Positions 38,196 through 46,719 are shown, numbered from the stretch's first letter. The stretch: 64,000 nt of DNA from Campylobacterota bacterium (GCA_003650125.1 QNFX01000001.1:111907-175906), one strand, 5' to 3'. Notes: generated by a model not told the origin, from the sequence alone. Translations and numbers: made by a program.

Positions 38196-38768
38196 ATGAA
38201 AAAGCTATTTTTAATTCTTCCACTAGCTACATTATTGTTTGCGACACAAGGCTGGGCGCCACCGCCGGGAAAAGGAGGAGCGACGGGATTTGATGCTTCA
38301 AAATGTGATTTAAAACAAAAAGAGCAGTCAAAAGTAACCTTTACAGATGAAAATGGAAAAAAAGCTCATGTTTGTACTGGACTAGCTGTCTGTGCAGGAA
38401 AAACAGTACCTGTATCATGCAAGGTAAGCGAAAGAGATCCCTGTCCAATTGCTAAAAAATGCATTGAATTTGGCGCCATGGATCCCCCTGGAGATGGGTG
38501 GGTTCAGGTTATAGATTGCACTCCAGACTCTGATCTTGGACATTACGTATTAGGAAGGGTGTATACCTTTAAAGCCGAAATGAAAAAAAATGGAAAATGG
38601 GTACCTGCTAATAATATAGATTGGGATATGGGTTCTACTCATAAAGAAATATGGCGAAAACCTGACTCAATTCAGATGAAGTACACAAAAACAGGTGGTG
38701 CACAAGTCAAAGTATGGAGCACAATAACTAAAAAAAGCTTTAAATGTCACTATTACCCGATAAAGTAA
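38196..38768 (+). CDS. Array secreted protein B with six-Cys domain and variable C-terminus
   Basis: 190 aa. Signal peptide residues 1-21 (ATQGWA cut), a short PPPGKGGATG linker, then a constant six-Cys domain (Cys 37, 60, 66, 75, 83, 89; core VCTGLAVCAGKTVPVSC and PCPIAKKC). Residues from 95 on are unique to this copy: ending in a beta-rich part with Trp residues and CHYYPIK. It is followed 6 bp after its stop by a convergent secreted gene. The layout, constant export part plus variable end, is that of polymorphic effectors or toxins. Confidence 0.75.
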   Translation: MKKLFLILPLATLLFATQGWAPPPGKGGATGFDASKCDLKQKEQSKVTFTDENGKKAHVCTGLAVCAGKTVPVSCKVSERDPCPIAKKCIEFGAMDPPGDGWVQVIDCTPDSDLGHYVLGRVYTFKAEMKKNGKWVPANNIDWDMGSTHKEIWRKPDSIQMKYTKTGGAQVKVWSTITKKSFKCHYYPIK

Positions 38769-38774
38769 GTTCTT

Positions 38775-39221
38775 CTATCTTATCCACCTTCTAAGTTTTG
38801 GCTTAAGAAATGTTTCTATATCTGGGTCTTGGCATGGGCTTATCAGCCTTTCCCAATTTGACTCTTCTCCAAAAATCATTCCTCCTGTTTTCCCACTGGG
38901 AAAGAGATAGGCCACTGCGCTATACTCCAAATTCTTATATCTTGGTTTTTTTTGATCCTCTCCAAAATGACAATCTCTTTCATTGTTCCAAACAACATCA
39001 AAAACCTTTAGGGCATAATATGTTGGAATAGGCCTCTCAGTGCTACCAACAGATATTCCTGTATAGGCCCTTTTTATATTACTTTCATAATGAGTAAGCA
39101 TATAAATTATTTTATCTCTATCTTTAGATTCCTTATCTACATGGACTACTGCTTTCCATTCAGCGTAAGAATCAACTTTAAAGAAACTTAATAAGCAAAT
39201 AAGGAATATTGCTTTTTTCAT
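38775..39221 (-). CDS. Convergent secreted partner, family 1 (partner of B)
   Basis: 148 aa with a signal peptide (residues 1-20, SYAEW). It is clearly related to the partner at 41206: both have W-K-x-V near the mature start, K-x-x-K-R-D-x-I-I, ERPI followed by Y-x-L-K-x-x-D-V/I-V-W and N-E-x-x-C-x-F, and one later Cys that could form a disulfide. As an exported protein always next to an array effector it could be an immunity protein acting outside the cytoplasm, or a second effector. Confidence 0.6.
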   Translation of the reverse strand: MKKAIFLICLLSFFKVDSYAEWKAVVHVDKESKDRDKIIYMLTHYESNIKRAYTGISVGSTERPIPTYYALKVFDVVWNNERDCHFGEDQKKPRYKNLEYSAVAYLFPSGKTGGMIFGEESNWERLISPCQDPDIETFLKPKLRRWIR

Positions 39222-39353
39222 ACATAAACTCCTGAGTTACAATGAGTAAATAATACTCAATTATTAAATTATTTTAAAGTCTCCCTGCTAAATAGCTAAT
39301 GTAGTTTCACTAATAACATAAACACAATGTAATAAAGCACCCACTCCATTCTA

Positions 39354-39570
39354 CTCCTAATAACTCCCCTTGTTAGGAATAAAATTAGCTACTGATATAA
39401 TTAACTTTTCTATTTGAGTTCGAGTGCCATGCTCTCATTTACCCTGACTTAGGTACAATCCCCCCCTTAACACAGAGCTCATCCCAAACATAAATTTTCT
39501 GTCTTTTGATTTTGGCCTTCCCTTTAGGAAAATAGTTCCGTTAACATAACAAATTTTTCCTTAAGGCTAT
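39354..39570. other. Module left-boundary stem-loop and spacer, copy 2
   Basis: Part of a gene-free stretch of about 350 bases. CTCCTAA and TTAGGAA flank TAACTCCCCTTG, followed by TAAAA: a terminator-like stem-loop shared with modules 3 and 4. The rest (CTGTCTTTTGATTTTGGCCT, CCCTTTAGGAAAATAG, GTTAACATAACA) matches the other modules. From here to the membrane protein gene I see no ORF. Confidence 0.55.
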
Positions 39571-39738
39571 TTATTTCTTTTTGATCAACTTAGAAGTGAG
39601 TTTTTCTAGAGAAGTTAGCCCTTGGTGCACCTTTAAAATTGAGGCCCTTTTAATACTTTCGTATAAGTTCTTTGGGAGGCCATATCCTAGAAGAATGAAA
39701 ATAAAGATATAAAATATGAAACCAAACATTCCCTGCAC
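39571..39738 (-). CDS. 55-aa membrane protein of the array module, copy 2
   Basis: Same protein as the copy at 37193 with a few changes (MQGMFGFIFYIFIFILLGYG, then basic tail ending LTSKLIKKK). The start is GTG, sharing one base with the TAG stop of the HTH gene (TAGTG), with AGGAGGGAA upstream. It is short, but the repeated protein sequence and the conserved coupling make it a real gene. Confidence 0.65.
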   Translation of the reverse strand: MQGMFGFIFYIFIFILLGYGLPKNLYESIKRASILKVHQGLTSLEKLTSKLIKKK

Positions 39739-40229
39739 TAAATTCCCTCCTGTTCTCGTTTTAAAATATCTCTAATGACTGATTTATCCCATTGGCCTCC
39801 TCTTTTACTCTTAATATTTTTTTCCATTAGAAGTTTTGTGATTTTTCGAAGTGAATAACCTTGATTTTTAAGGCCTATAATTTTTTGAATAACTTTCTGC
39901 TCTTCAAGATGAGGAACAATCAGGCCCTGAACTTTTCGCTCGCCAAATCTTAGACGGTTAGATTTAGAGGAGGAAATTTTGGTGATCTCCCTCTCTTGCA
40001 TCGTCTCAATGATGGTGGTTTTACTCCAGGCAGATTCGGTTATGGATTCTATTTCACGGATGGAGAGGTCGTGGTCTATATAAAGTTTCCGGAAAATTCC
40101 TAAATTATTCTTAGGTTTATTTAAAAAATGTGTAATAAAAACAGAAACATAAGGGGTTGGGTAACCTGGTTCGTCCAGCGTTGGGCATGGTCGACCATTT
40201 ATTTGTTGCACTAATAAGTCACTTACCAC
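39738..40229 (-). CDS. Double-HTH recombinase-tail-like protein, copy 2
   Basis: The most complete copy, 163 aa from a GTG at 40229 that lies inside the direct repeat. In the other copies a TAA blocks this frame shortly after; here it is CAA. Two helix-turn-helix regions: LYIDHDLSIREIESITESAW near residues 47-66, and a second, Recombinase-domain-like region near 98-158 (GLIVPHLEEQKVIQK, GYSLRKITKLLMEKN, KRGGQWDKSVIRDIL). There is no catalytic Ser or Tyr domain, so it may bind the array repeats without cutting. It is coupled to the membrane protein gene. Confidence 0.7.
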   Translation of the reverse strand: MVSDLLVQQINGRPCPTLDEPGYPTPYVSVFITHFLNKPKNNLGIFRKLYIDHDLSIREIESITESAWSKTTIIETMQEREITKISSSKSNRLRFGERKVQGLIVPHLEEQKVIQKIIGLKNQGYSLRKITKLLMEKNIKSKRGGQWDKSVIRDILKREQEGI

Positions 40230-40576
40230 TATTGCAGCGACAGTTTTTGCAATACTATAATTCCTCTTTCTTACTTGTTGATTTCATAGGAAAAATTTTT
40301 GTTGGTAAGGAAAAATCCACGACTTTTCTTTAATATTTCCAACAAAGTTTCTAAATCGCTTAAAAAAGAAATAGAACATTGTCTAGCTTCACATACCATA
40401 AGCAAAAAATAAATTTCAATTAAATACGTCATCTCTATTCTTTAATCCCCCCTAATTCAATCTCTTTTCACGGGTTATTAAAGGGTAAATCAATTTTTAA
40501 TTATAATTCTTTTATCTGACCGCCAAGATCATCCTTTGTGCTATAATGGCCTATATGTATAAAAACTGAGGTTGTC
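40192..40576 (+). repeat. Array direct repeat and constant leader, copy 2
   Basis: Starts CGACCATTTATTTGTTGCAC; here the usual ATTATT is ATTTGT. Near-palindrome CTATTGCAGCGACAG and TTTTTGCAATACTA follow. About 345 gene-free bases on the plus strand up to the next secreted gene hold the CACGGGTTATTAAAGGGTAA motif, the -10 box TATAAT at 40542-40547 (GTGCTATAATGGCC) and TGAGGTTGTC before the ATG. Confidence 0.85.
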
Positions 40577-41203
40577 ATGAAAAAGATATTTTTAATCCTT
40601 CCACTTGCTGCCATATTGTTTGCAACACAAGGCTGGGCCCCACCTCCGGGGAAAGGTGGGGCGACTGAAGGACCAGATCTTTCCAATTGTGATTTAAAAC
40701 CAAAGAAGCAGACCAAAATTGCCATTAAAGACAAAAAAGGAAAAACTCACCATATATGCACCGGGATGGCAGTATGTGATGGCAATTCTTGGCCTGTTTC
40801 ATGCAGAGTTAGTGAAAAGGAACCTTGTCCGATCGCTAAAAAGTGCATTCCCGTGGAGGAAGAAGACATTCTAAGCTGCACTAGAATGGACGGTGCACTG
40901 GTGATTCATAATTGCAAGCCAAAATCTCACCCAACAGATGACTATTATAAAGTTGGTAAAGTCTATACTTTAGACGTTGTTGAATGGAAAAAAGAATCAA
41001 ATACTTTTCCTTGTGGGAAATGGGCGAAAGCAGACCTCACCTTCGATAGTTGGAAAGGGACAAAACCCAAATGGACACCTACAACCATGACTGCAAATCC
41101 ACTTGGTTTGAAATTTCTTGGACCAGCGAATGCATCATTAATCACAGTAAAAGGAAGAAGATGGACAAAATTTTGCTGGGGTAGATGGAAGGTTTTAAGA
41201 TAA
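40577..41203 (+). CDS. Array secreted protein C with six-Cys domain and variable C-terminus
   Basis: 208 aa. Same signal peptide (MKKIFLILPLAAILFATQGW), same PPPGKGGAT linker and six-Cys domain (HICTGMAVCDGNSWPVSC, PCPIAKKC). The variable part from about residue 95 has four more Cys and many Trp, and a K-V-G-K-V-Y-T-L-D-V segment that resembles L-G-R-V-Y-T-F-K-A of protein B, so B and C share a related effector fold. This agrees with their partners also being related to each other. Its stop is 2 bp from the convergent partner stop. Confidence 0.75.
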   Translation: MKKIFLILPLAAILFATQGWAPPPGKGGATEGPDLSNCDLKPKKQTKIAIKDKKGKTHHICTGMAVCDGNSWPVSCRVSEKEPCPIAKKCIPVEEEDILSCTRMDGALVIHNCKPKSHPTDDYYKVGKVYTLDVVEWKKESNTFPCGKWAKADLTFDSWKGTKPKWTPTTMTANPLGLKFLGPANASLITVKGRRWTKFCWGRWKVLR

Positions 41204-41205
41204 GT

Positions 41206-41637
41206 TTATATTTCTTTTATTAATTTGGAATACTTTAAGTAATCCTTATGTTCACAAGGGTTGCCCCAATTTCCCCATTCATCAGCCTCTCCAACACTAA
41301 CTCCATATACATTATCTTTAGAGGAAAATTTATATAACATAGTGCTGTATTCATAATTCTTCACGATAGGTCTTTTCTCATTTAATTCAAAAAAACAGCT
41401 TGGTTCATTTTTCCAAACTATGTCTGAAATTTTCAGCTCATATGAAATTATTATAGGCCTTTCAAGTTCTCCAAGAGAAATAGCCCGAAAATGTTTTTCA
41501 ACTTCACTATCCCAATATGAGATTAAAGAAATAATTTCATCTCTTTTTTCAGTTTTTTTGTTTACTTTAAAAACTTGCTTCCATCCGGCTGAAACCCCAA
41601 AGCTTAAAAGAAGTGAAATAAATACTATGTTTCTCAT
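41206..41637 (-). CDS. Convergent secreted partner, family 1 (partner of C)
   Basis: 143 aa, signal peptide about residues 1-17 (LSFGVSAGW). It is related along its length to the partner at 38775: WKQVFKVNKKTEKRDEII, LGELERPI, SYELKISDIVWKNEPSCFF. The matched similarity of B with C and of their two partners suggests that each effector and partner evolve as a pair, as toxin and immunity proteins do. No known family is recognised. Confidence 0.6.
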   Translation of the reverse strand: MRNIVFISLLLSFGVSAGWKQVFKVNKKTEKRDEIISLISYWDSEVEKHFRAISLGELERPIIISYELKISDIVWKNEPSCFFELNEKRPIVKNYEYSTMLYKFSSKDNVYGVSVGEADEWGNWGNPCEHKDYLKYSKLIKEI

Positions 41638-41733
41638 AAAGCCTCACTTTAAGTAGATTACGTTCCTATTAAAATTAGAGTATCCTTCTTCTATGAGCAA
41701 TTCAAATCCAAAAAATCACCAAACCAATTCTAT

Positions 41734-41932
41734 TCCTAATCACTCCCCTTGTTAGGATTAAAAATATCAACTGCTATAGTCGACTATTTTGGTTCTAATT
41801 CCATATTCTAATCTAGACCGTGCTAAGGCGAAATAAAAAATTCTAGTGAACAGAATTTTTTTGTCTTTTGATTTTGGCGTTCCATTAAAAAAAGCAGGTC
41901 CATTAATATAACAAAAATTTCCTTAAGATTAT
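41734..41932. other. Module left-boundary stem-loop and spacer, copy 3
   Basis: TTCCTAA and TTAGGAT flank TCACTCCCCTTG, followed by TAAAAA: the same terminator-like stem-loop as in modules 2 and 4. The following DNA (GTTCTAATTCCATATTCTAA, CTAGACCGTGCTAAGG, TTTGATTTTGGCGTTCCATT) is shared with other modules. There is no ORF between 41638 and 41932. Confidence 0.55.
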
Positions 41933-42100
41933 TTATTTCTTTTTGGTCAACTTAGAAGTGAGTTTTTCTAACGAAGGTAGCCCTTGGTGTACCTTCAAAA
42001 TTGAGGCCCTTTTAATACTTTTGTATAAGTTTTTTGGGAGACCGTATCCCAATAAAATGAAAATAAAGATATAAAATATGAAACTAAATATGCTCTACAT
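41933..42100 (-). pseudogene. 55-aa membrane protein, copy 3, nonsense at codon 2
   Basis: The frame matches the other copies from codon 3 to the KKK end, but the second codon is TAG instead of CAG (ATG TAG AGC). No other in-frame start with a ribosome site is visible near it. It is therefore probably silent. The upstream HTH gene in this module is also cut down to an 83-bp end. Confidence 0.6.
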
Positions 42101-42183
42101 CAAACTTCCTCCAGCTCTCGTTTTAGTATATCGCCAATGACTGATTTATCCCATTGGCCTCCTCTTTTACTCTTAACATTTTC
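42101..42183 (-). pseudogene. 3' end fragment of the HTH gene left of hipBA
   Basis: About 80 bp equal to the last codons of the double-HTH gene (CTCGTTTTAGTATATCGCCA, ACTGATTTATCCCATTGG, CTTTTACTCTTAA). Similarity stops at CATTTTCATAAAAATAC, where the hipBA cassette begins. The same end sequence occurs again at 44094 on the other side of hipBA, so the pair is bracketed by direct repeats. Confidence 0.65.
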
Positions 42184-42405
42184 ATAAAAATACTTTAGAG
42201 AGCAGGTCAAGTTGATCCAATCTATATCTCAATTTTGTTTTGTAATTACATATTGTTATGTCTATCTAGGGATGACAGATCAAATTGTTGGCAATTAAAT
42301 GATTTTAATAAATGCACTCACTGAAATTATATGAGTACATTTAGAAATTTTTTCTACCTTGAATTATTAAATTATTTCAATACGAATATCCGCATAAAAA
42401 TATAT

Positions 42406-42463
42406 TATACTTAAATTGGTATAACCTTGATTTATACGTAAATTAGGATATACTTTAAGTATA
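42406..42463. promoter_or_regulatory. HipB-type operator cluster before hipBA
   Basis: Two sites fit TATAC-N8-G[TG]ATA: 42406-42423 (TATAC TTAAATTG GTATA, perfect inverted repeat) and 42433-42450 (TATAC GTAAATTA GGATA). The classic HipB operator is TATCC-N8-GGATA. A third, perfect palindrome TATACTT-T-AAGTATA covers 42449-42463 and holds a likely -10 box. The gene-free stretch 42184-42405 before it is AT-rich with nothing else recognised. Confidence 0.6.
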
Positions 42464-42487
42464 CTGAATTAGTAGCTTGAGGAAAAA

Positions 42488-42775
42488 ATGCGAAATAAAA
42501 AGCTCTCAATTTTCTATATTAAAACGCCTAGAGATCTTGGCGTGGCCATAAGGCGAATACGAAAGAATAAAGGACTCACCCAGTTAGATGTGGCAAATTC
42601 TGTGAATATGCGCCAACCCACGGTAAGCGACGTGGAAAATGGCAGGGGAACATTTGAGTCACTTTTTAAGATAGTTCAGGCCTTGAAAATTAATCTGGGC
42701 ATTTCAACAGGGGATATCGCCAAGCAAAAAAAGTCCAAAAAGAGTAAAGCGCAAGAATTACTGGATCTACTTTAG
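42488..42775 (+). CDS. hipB: HipB-like Xre-family antitoxin
   Basis: 95 aa. Residues about 15-70 are an Xre HTH: RRIRKNKGLTQLDVANSVNM, RQPTVSDVENGRGTFESLF. HipB neutralises the HipA kinase and represses its own promoter; the operator cluster 25 bp upstream fits that. The ribosome site is TTGAGGAAAAAA. It is followed by hipA after 14 bp. The C-terminal KQKKSKKSKAQELLDLL is basic and might be the degradable tail. Confidence 0.85.
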   Translation: MRNKKLSIFYIKTPRDLGVAIRRIRKNKGLTQLDVANSVNMRQPTVSDVENGRGTFESLFKIVQALKINLGISTGDIAKQKKSKKSKAQELLDLL

Positions 42776-42789
42776 AAATAGGTTACCAA

Positions 42790-44085
42790 ATGGGAAGAAA
42801 GAAAAAAATTAAGGTCCTCAGAGTATATTTAAATGGCCTATTAGTAGGGAATTTAAAAAAAGAGGCCAGCGGGCTAATAGCTTTTCGCTATGGGCCTGAA
42901 TGGATTGAGCAGGGCTTTGCTATTTCTCTTTCACTTCCCATTCAAGAAGAAGAATTCAAAGGAGAGGTTGTGTCCAGGTATTTTGATAATCTTCTTCCCG
43001 ATAATGATGAAATTAGAAAAACGGCGGCAGCTAAATTTGGGGCAGAAAGTATCAGACCTTTTGATTTATTGGCGGCCATCGGAAGAGATTGTGTAGGGGC
43101 CTTAAGTTTTTTGCCGGAAGACATTCCAACACCTCAATTTTTTGATTTGAAATATATAAAGTTAAACGAAAAAAAAATCGCAAATAAAATCCGGGGTCTG
43201 GGCCAAGTAAATCCTCTCGGCATGGAAGAAGGAGATTTCAGAATATCCATAGCGGGGGCACAAGAAAAAACCGCCTTACTTAAAATGGGAAAAACCTGGT
43301 GTGAACCCCAAGGTATGACTCCGACGACTCATATTTTTAAAAAGTCCATTGGCGCTTTAAATATGGACATAGATTTCACAGATAGTATTGATAATGAATG
43401 GGCCTCATTATTTTTAATGAAAAAATTTGGGATAAATACTTGTAATGCTTTTATTGAGCAATTTGAAGATCAAAGGGTCTTGGTCGTAGAGCGGTTTGAT
43501 AGAAAATGGGTGCAAAAAGATGGTCAAAAAATTCTACTTAGAGTACCGCAGGAAGATATGTGTCAGGCCTTAGGGATTTCTCCCTATAAAAAATATGAAA
43601 ATGAAGGGGGACCGGGGATTTTGAATATTTCTAAATTGTTGATGGCCTCAAAAGATCATGATGATCGAAAATCTTTTTTTAAAACGATCATGATTTTTGA
43701 TCTTTTATATGCTCCTGATGGACATGGAAAAAACTTTAGTATCTTTCTAGGCCCCGATGGTTTTCAATTGACTCCTGTCTACGATGTGATGGGAGGATAT
43801 TTTCTTTATAAACGAGAAAGGGTTCCAAAGAATAAATTAAAACTAGCGATGAAGGTGGGAGCTTCTGGCCATTATGGTTTTGAGCGAATTTCAAAGCGAC
43901 ATTATGAGGAGATGGCCAAAAAGTGCAACTTAAATAAGGATGTCTTTGTAGAAATTAGTAGGGAGCTACAGGATAGTTATAATTCTTTGAATATAAAAGA
44001 TGCAGAGCTAGACTCCAAATTAAATCAAAAAACTCTTAATATTATTCTTGAGGGTATGAAAAAGAGGGTTTCGAGGATATTATAA
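42790..44085 (+). CDS. hipA: HipA-like Ser/Thr kinase toxin
   Basis: 431 aa. HipA phosphorylates glutamyl-tRNA synthetase or similar targets and causes growth arrest. Seen: HipA N-terminal couple domain (VYLNGLLVGNL, SLPIQEE, YFDNLLPDN), the phosphorylated P-loop region ISIAGAQEKTALL near residue 155, and the catalytic region DGHGKNFSIFL near 312 followed by PVYDVMGG. The key Asp and Lys positions appear intact, so the toxin is probably active. The stop is 2 bp from the convergent HTH gene end, with no terminator in between. Confidence 0.88.
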   Translation: MGRKKKIKVLRVYLNGLLVGNLKKEASGLIAFRYGPEWIEQGFAISLSLPIQEEEFKGEVVSRYFDNLLPDNDEIRKTAAAKFGAESIRPFDLLAAIGRDCVGALSFLPEDIPTPQFFDLKYIKLNEKKIANKIRGLGQVNPLGMEEGDFRISIAGAQEKTALLKMGKTWCEPQGMTPTTHIFKKSIGALNMDIDFTDSIDNEWASLFLMKKFGINTCNAFIEQFEDQRVLVVERFDRKWVQKDGQKILLRVPQEDMCQALGISPYKKYENEGGPGILNISKLLMASKDHDDRKSFFKTIMIFDLLYAPDGHGKNFSIFLGPDGFQLTPVYDVMGGYFLYKRERVPKNKLKLAMKVGASGHYGFERISKRHYEEMAKKCNLNKDVFVEISRELQDSYNSLNIKDAELDSKLNQKTLNIILEGMKKRVSRIL

Positions 44086-44087
44086 TC

Positions 44088-44531
44088 TCACACATCCTTC
44101 AGCTCTCGTTTTAGGATATCGCCAATGACTGATTTGTCCCATTGGTCTCCCCTTTTACTTTTAATATTTTTTTCCATTAGAAATTTTGCGATTTTTCGTA
44201 ATGAAAAACCTTCATTTTTAAGGCCAATAATTTTTTGAATAATTTTCTGCTCTTCAAGGTGAGGAACGATCAGGCCCTGAACTTTTCGCTCGCCATATTT
44301 GAGACGGTTCGATTTAGCATTAGAACTTTTTGTGATCTTCTTCTCTCGCATCGTCTCGATGATGGTGGTTTTGCTCCAAGCAGATTCGGTTATGGATTCT
44401 ATTTCACGGACGGAAAGGCCGTGATCTAGATATAATTTCCGGAAAATTCCTAAATTATTCTTAGGTTTATTTAAAAAATGGGTAATAAAAACAGAGAGAT
44501 AAGGGATTGGGTCAACTGGTTCGTCCAGCAT
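44088..44531 (-). CDS. Double-HTH recombinase-tail-like protein, copy 3
   Basis: 147 aa from ATG (MLDEPVDPIPYLSVFITHF). Both HTH regions are intact (LYLDHGLSVREIE, and GLIVPHLEEQKIIQKIIGLK with FSLRKIAKFLMEKN). It overlaps nothing downstream because the hipBA pair now separates it from the membrane protein gene, so the usual translational coupling is lost. Its start differs from copy 2: a C-to-T-type change in the repeat region creates the ATG. Confidence 0.65.
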   Translation of the reverse strand: MLDEPVDPIPYLSVFITHFLNKPKNNLGIFRKLYLDHGLSVREIESITESAWSKTTIIETMREKKITKSSNAKSNRLKYGERKVQGLIVPHLEEQKIIQKIIGLKNEGFSLRKIAKFLMEKNIKSKRGDQWDKSVIGDILKRELKDV

Positions 44532-44541
44532 CGGGCATGCT

Positions 44542-44831
44542 CGACCATTTAATTATTGCACTAATAAGTCACTTACCACTGTTGCAGCAATAATTTTTGC
44601 AATACTTTCGGACTATCTAATTGATTTCATAAAACGAAACTTACCGTTTATCATAGGCAAAAAATAAATTTTATTTAAGAACGTCATATCAATTCTTTAT
44701 CCCTCTATAATTCAATCTCTTTTCACGAGTTATTAAAGGGTAAATCAATTTTTAACTATAACGACTTCATCTGACCCGCAAAATCAGGCTTTGTGATACA
44801 ATGGCCTATAGATATAAAAACTGAGGTTGTC
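44542..44831 (+). repeat. Array direct repeat and constant leader, copy 3
   Basis: Starts CGACCATTTAATTATTGCAC; palindrome region CTGTTGCAGCAATAATT and TTTTTGCAATACTTTC. Compared with other copies about 90 bp in the middle is missing. The 3' part is kept: CACGAGTTATTAAAGGGTAA, the -10 box TACAAT at 44797-44802 (GTGATACAATGGCC), and TGAGGTTGTC before the ATG. Confidence 0.85.
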
Positions 44832-45758
44832 ATGAAAAAAATATTCTTAATTCTTCCACTAGCTACCCTATTGTTTGCAACACAGGGCTGGGCGCCACCT
44901 CCAGGAAAAGGTGGAGCGACAGGCGATCAAGACATTTCAAAGTGTAATTTAAAACCTAAAGAGCAAACTAAAATAAAACTAAAGGATAAATCAGGAAAAA
45001 CCCATCATATTTGCACTGGGCAAGCAGTATGCGGAGGAGAAACGGTCCCTATTAACTGCAGAGTCAGCGAAAGGGAGTCTTGTCCTGTAGCAAAAAAGTG
45101 TATATCTCTCCCAGATGAATTTGCATCTTCGCTTAGAATTGAAGATGGATACTTTAGAAGTAAATGTTACACAGCTCGGATTACATTCAAAAGCAGCTCC
45201 CCCGTATTTTAATTTTATGTAAATTTCACCAATGAATTCTGGATGAAAGTAGAGGCAAAAAATGTAACGAATCATCGCGATACCAGATATAAAAGGGCCA
45301 CTATGTATGATGTGTTCTCGAATGGACTGTCTTTGGTTAGCCTGGATGCGCCGCCCTCGAAGGACCCTGAAGGTGTGGTACGGCCTTTTTGGTTTGGAGA
45401 CCAGGGTTTTAAGGATTCCCAGATATTGCCTTTCTGGCTAAGTGAGGGAAAAAAGGATGCAACAGGTTTTGTTGGAGGATACAATAATATGCCTGGTCTT
45501 ATCAGAAGAATAGATGAGATTAAAGATAGCTCTGACGGAAAAGGAATTGGGAAGATACTTTATGCAAAGCTGAATAGTAACTTTAAAAACAGAGTTAATC
45601 ATTTTGCCTCCCTACTAAAGGGATCAAAGCTATCTAGGGACTTAAACCCCAACGTAAAAACAAGCTATGACCCCAATTCAAAAACTTGCTATTACCCAAG
45701 AGATCATGAAATTAAAACTTTTTTTGATAGACTTAAATATTACATAAAAAAGGAGTAG
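44832..45758 (+). pseudogene. Array secreted protein D, interrupted by an in-frame TAA
   Basis: The ATG at 44832 starts the usual signal peptide, PPPGKGGATG linker and six-Cys domain (HICTGQAVCGGETVPINC, SCPVAKKC). The frame stops at TAA 45210-45212 after 126 codons. The same frame then stays open, without any further stop, to 45758: ten codons, then MKVEAKNVTNHRDTRYKR and on to a 170-residue tail. A single nonsense change therefore splits a 308-codon gene. The tail shows no known family (segments RPFWFGDQGF, GYNNMPGLIRRIDEI). The short product would be the export domain alone. A restart at ATG 45243 lacks a signal peptide. Confidence 0.7.
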
Positions 45759-45768
45759 TGCCTCGCAA

Positions 45769-46296
45769 TTATTCAAAAACAATCATATCATCATACAAAA
45801 CAAAGTTAGGAAAAGAACGACTCTTTGCCATTGCAAGACCATAAATAGGAAACTGCCCATGATAAAAATAATCTCCACCTTCAAAATTAGGAGCTATATC
45901 AAATTCAATTTTTGATGTTTTACAAACTTCCTTAGAAACAAAGTGCCTGCTTTTCTCTAAAAAAACCTTAACCTCCCCACGATCACCACCAAACTCCTCA
46001 CATCGACTGATTAAGTGCTGAATCTCAAACTTATCTGGAAAAGAACTGGCAGGAACCCACCCCTTGGATATATTACTTCTCCCATACTCATCAATAGTTT
46101 CTTCGATAAGATAGTAATAATCTAACAGGTTATCATAATTGGTGATTTCAGCTTTAAATTTTCTTATTATTGGATCTTTCATCGTATTGAAAAAACCTTT
46201 TAAAGTAAAAGAGACTTTTTCTCCGACCTCTACCGAATGTAAATCAAATAAAATCATAAAATTAAAAAAGACTATAGATAATATTTTTATGGACAT
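45769..46296 (-). CDS. Convergent secreted partner, family 2 (partner of D)
   Basis: 175 aa with a signal peptide (about residues 1-21, DLHSVEVG). It is related to the partner at 54640: both begin the mature part with S-V-E-V-G-[ED]-[KN]-V, have an LI-x-x-C-E-[ED]-[FL]-G segment, a central lone VFL, and the motif Y-[YF]-[YH]-G-[QH]-F-P-I-Y-G-L near residue 150. Two or three Cys may pair. It lies 10 bp from the end of the interrupted gene D and remains intact, as expected if it were an immunity-type gene kept after toxin loss. Confidence 0.6.
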   Translation of the reverse strand: MSIKILSIVFFNFMILFDLHSVEVGEKVSFTLKGFFNTMKDPIIRKFKAEITNYDNLLDYYYLIEETIDEYGRSNISKGWVPASSFPDKFEIQHLISRCEEFGGDRGEVKVFLEKSRHFVSKEVCKTSKIEFDIAPNFEGGDYFYHGQFPIYGLAMAKSRSFPNFVLYDDMIVFE

Positions 46297-46407
46297 AAAA
46301 AGCTCTCCAATTTTATTTAGATAATAATCTCTTTATTTAATTCAAAAAATACAAACTGCGACATTTAAACTATCTTAAATATTAACCATCAACTTTTCAA
46401 GAGATCT

Positions 46408-46453
46408 CCACCCGTCCTAGATTTATCTTTAAAAGATATGTTTTTACGGGTGG
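46408..46453. repeat. Nested inverted repeat
   Basis: CCACCCGT and ACGGGTGG form an 8-bp perfect outer stem; between them TATCTT-TAA-AAGATA forms a second perfect hairpin. It lies in a 528-bp gene-poor stretch (46297-46824). It could be a terminator for the degenerate TA region or the end of a lost element. Not seen elsewhere in the window. Confidence 0.45.
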
Positions 46454-46719
46454 AAAGTAAAATAAAATCCTAGGAAAGGACCCAATACACCTAATCACTT
46501 TTATAGGAAAAAGTATTCTTTGAAATTGGGGTTAAAAGGTATTTACTTCTACTTTTTTTGCCAAAAAAAAACAGGTAACGCAGGGAAATTATTATCCTCT
46601 AGCAACTAGTGCTGTCGAGGTCTCACTTTGTTATTCCTGCTATAGTCATGTGCTGATCTCATAGGTTGTGGCGTTTGGCCTAGATCTTTTGGGCGTCGTT
46701 TTATCTAGGAGGCCATTAC

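Noticed and set aside
38810..39031. Plus-strand ORF opposite the partner of B
   Set aside because: Antisense to a gene whose protein sequence is shared with the relative at 41206; not conserved there.
45243..45758. Independent gene starting at ATG 45243
   Set aside because: It is in frame with the array gene upstream, has no signal peptide or ribosome site, and is better explained as the tail of gene D after a nonsense codon.
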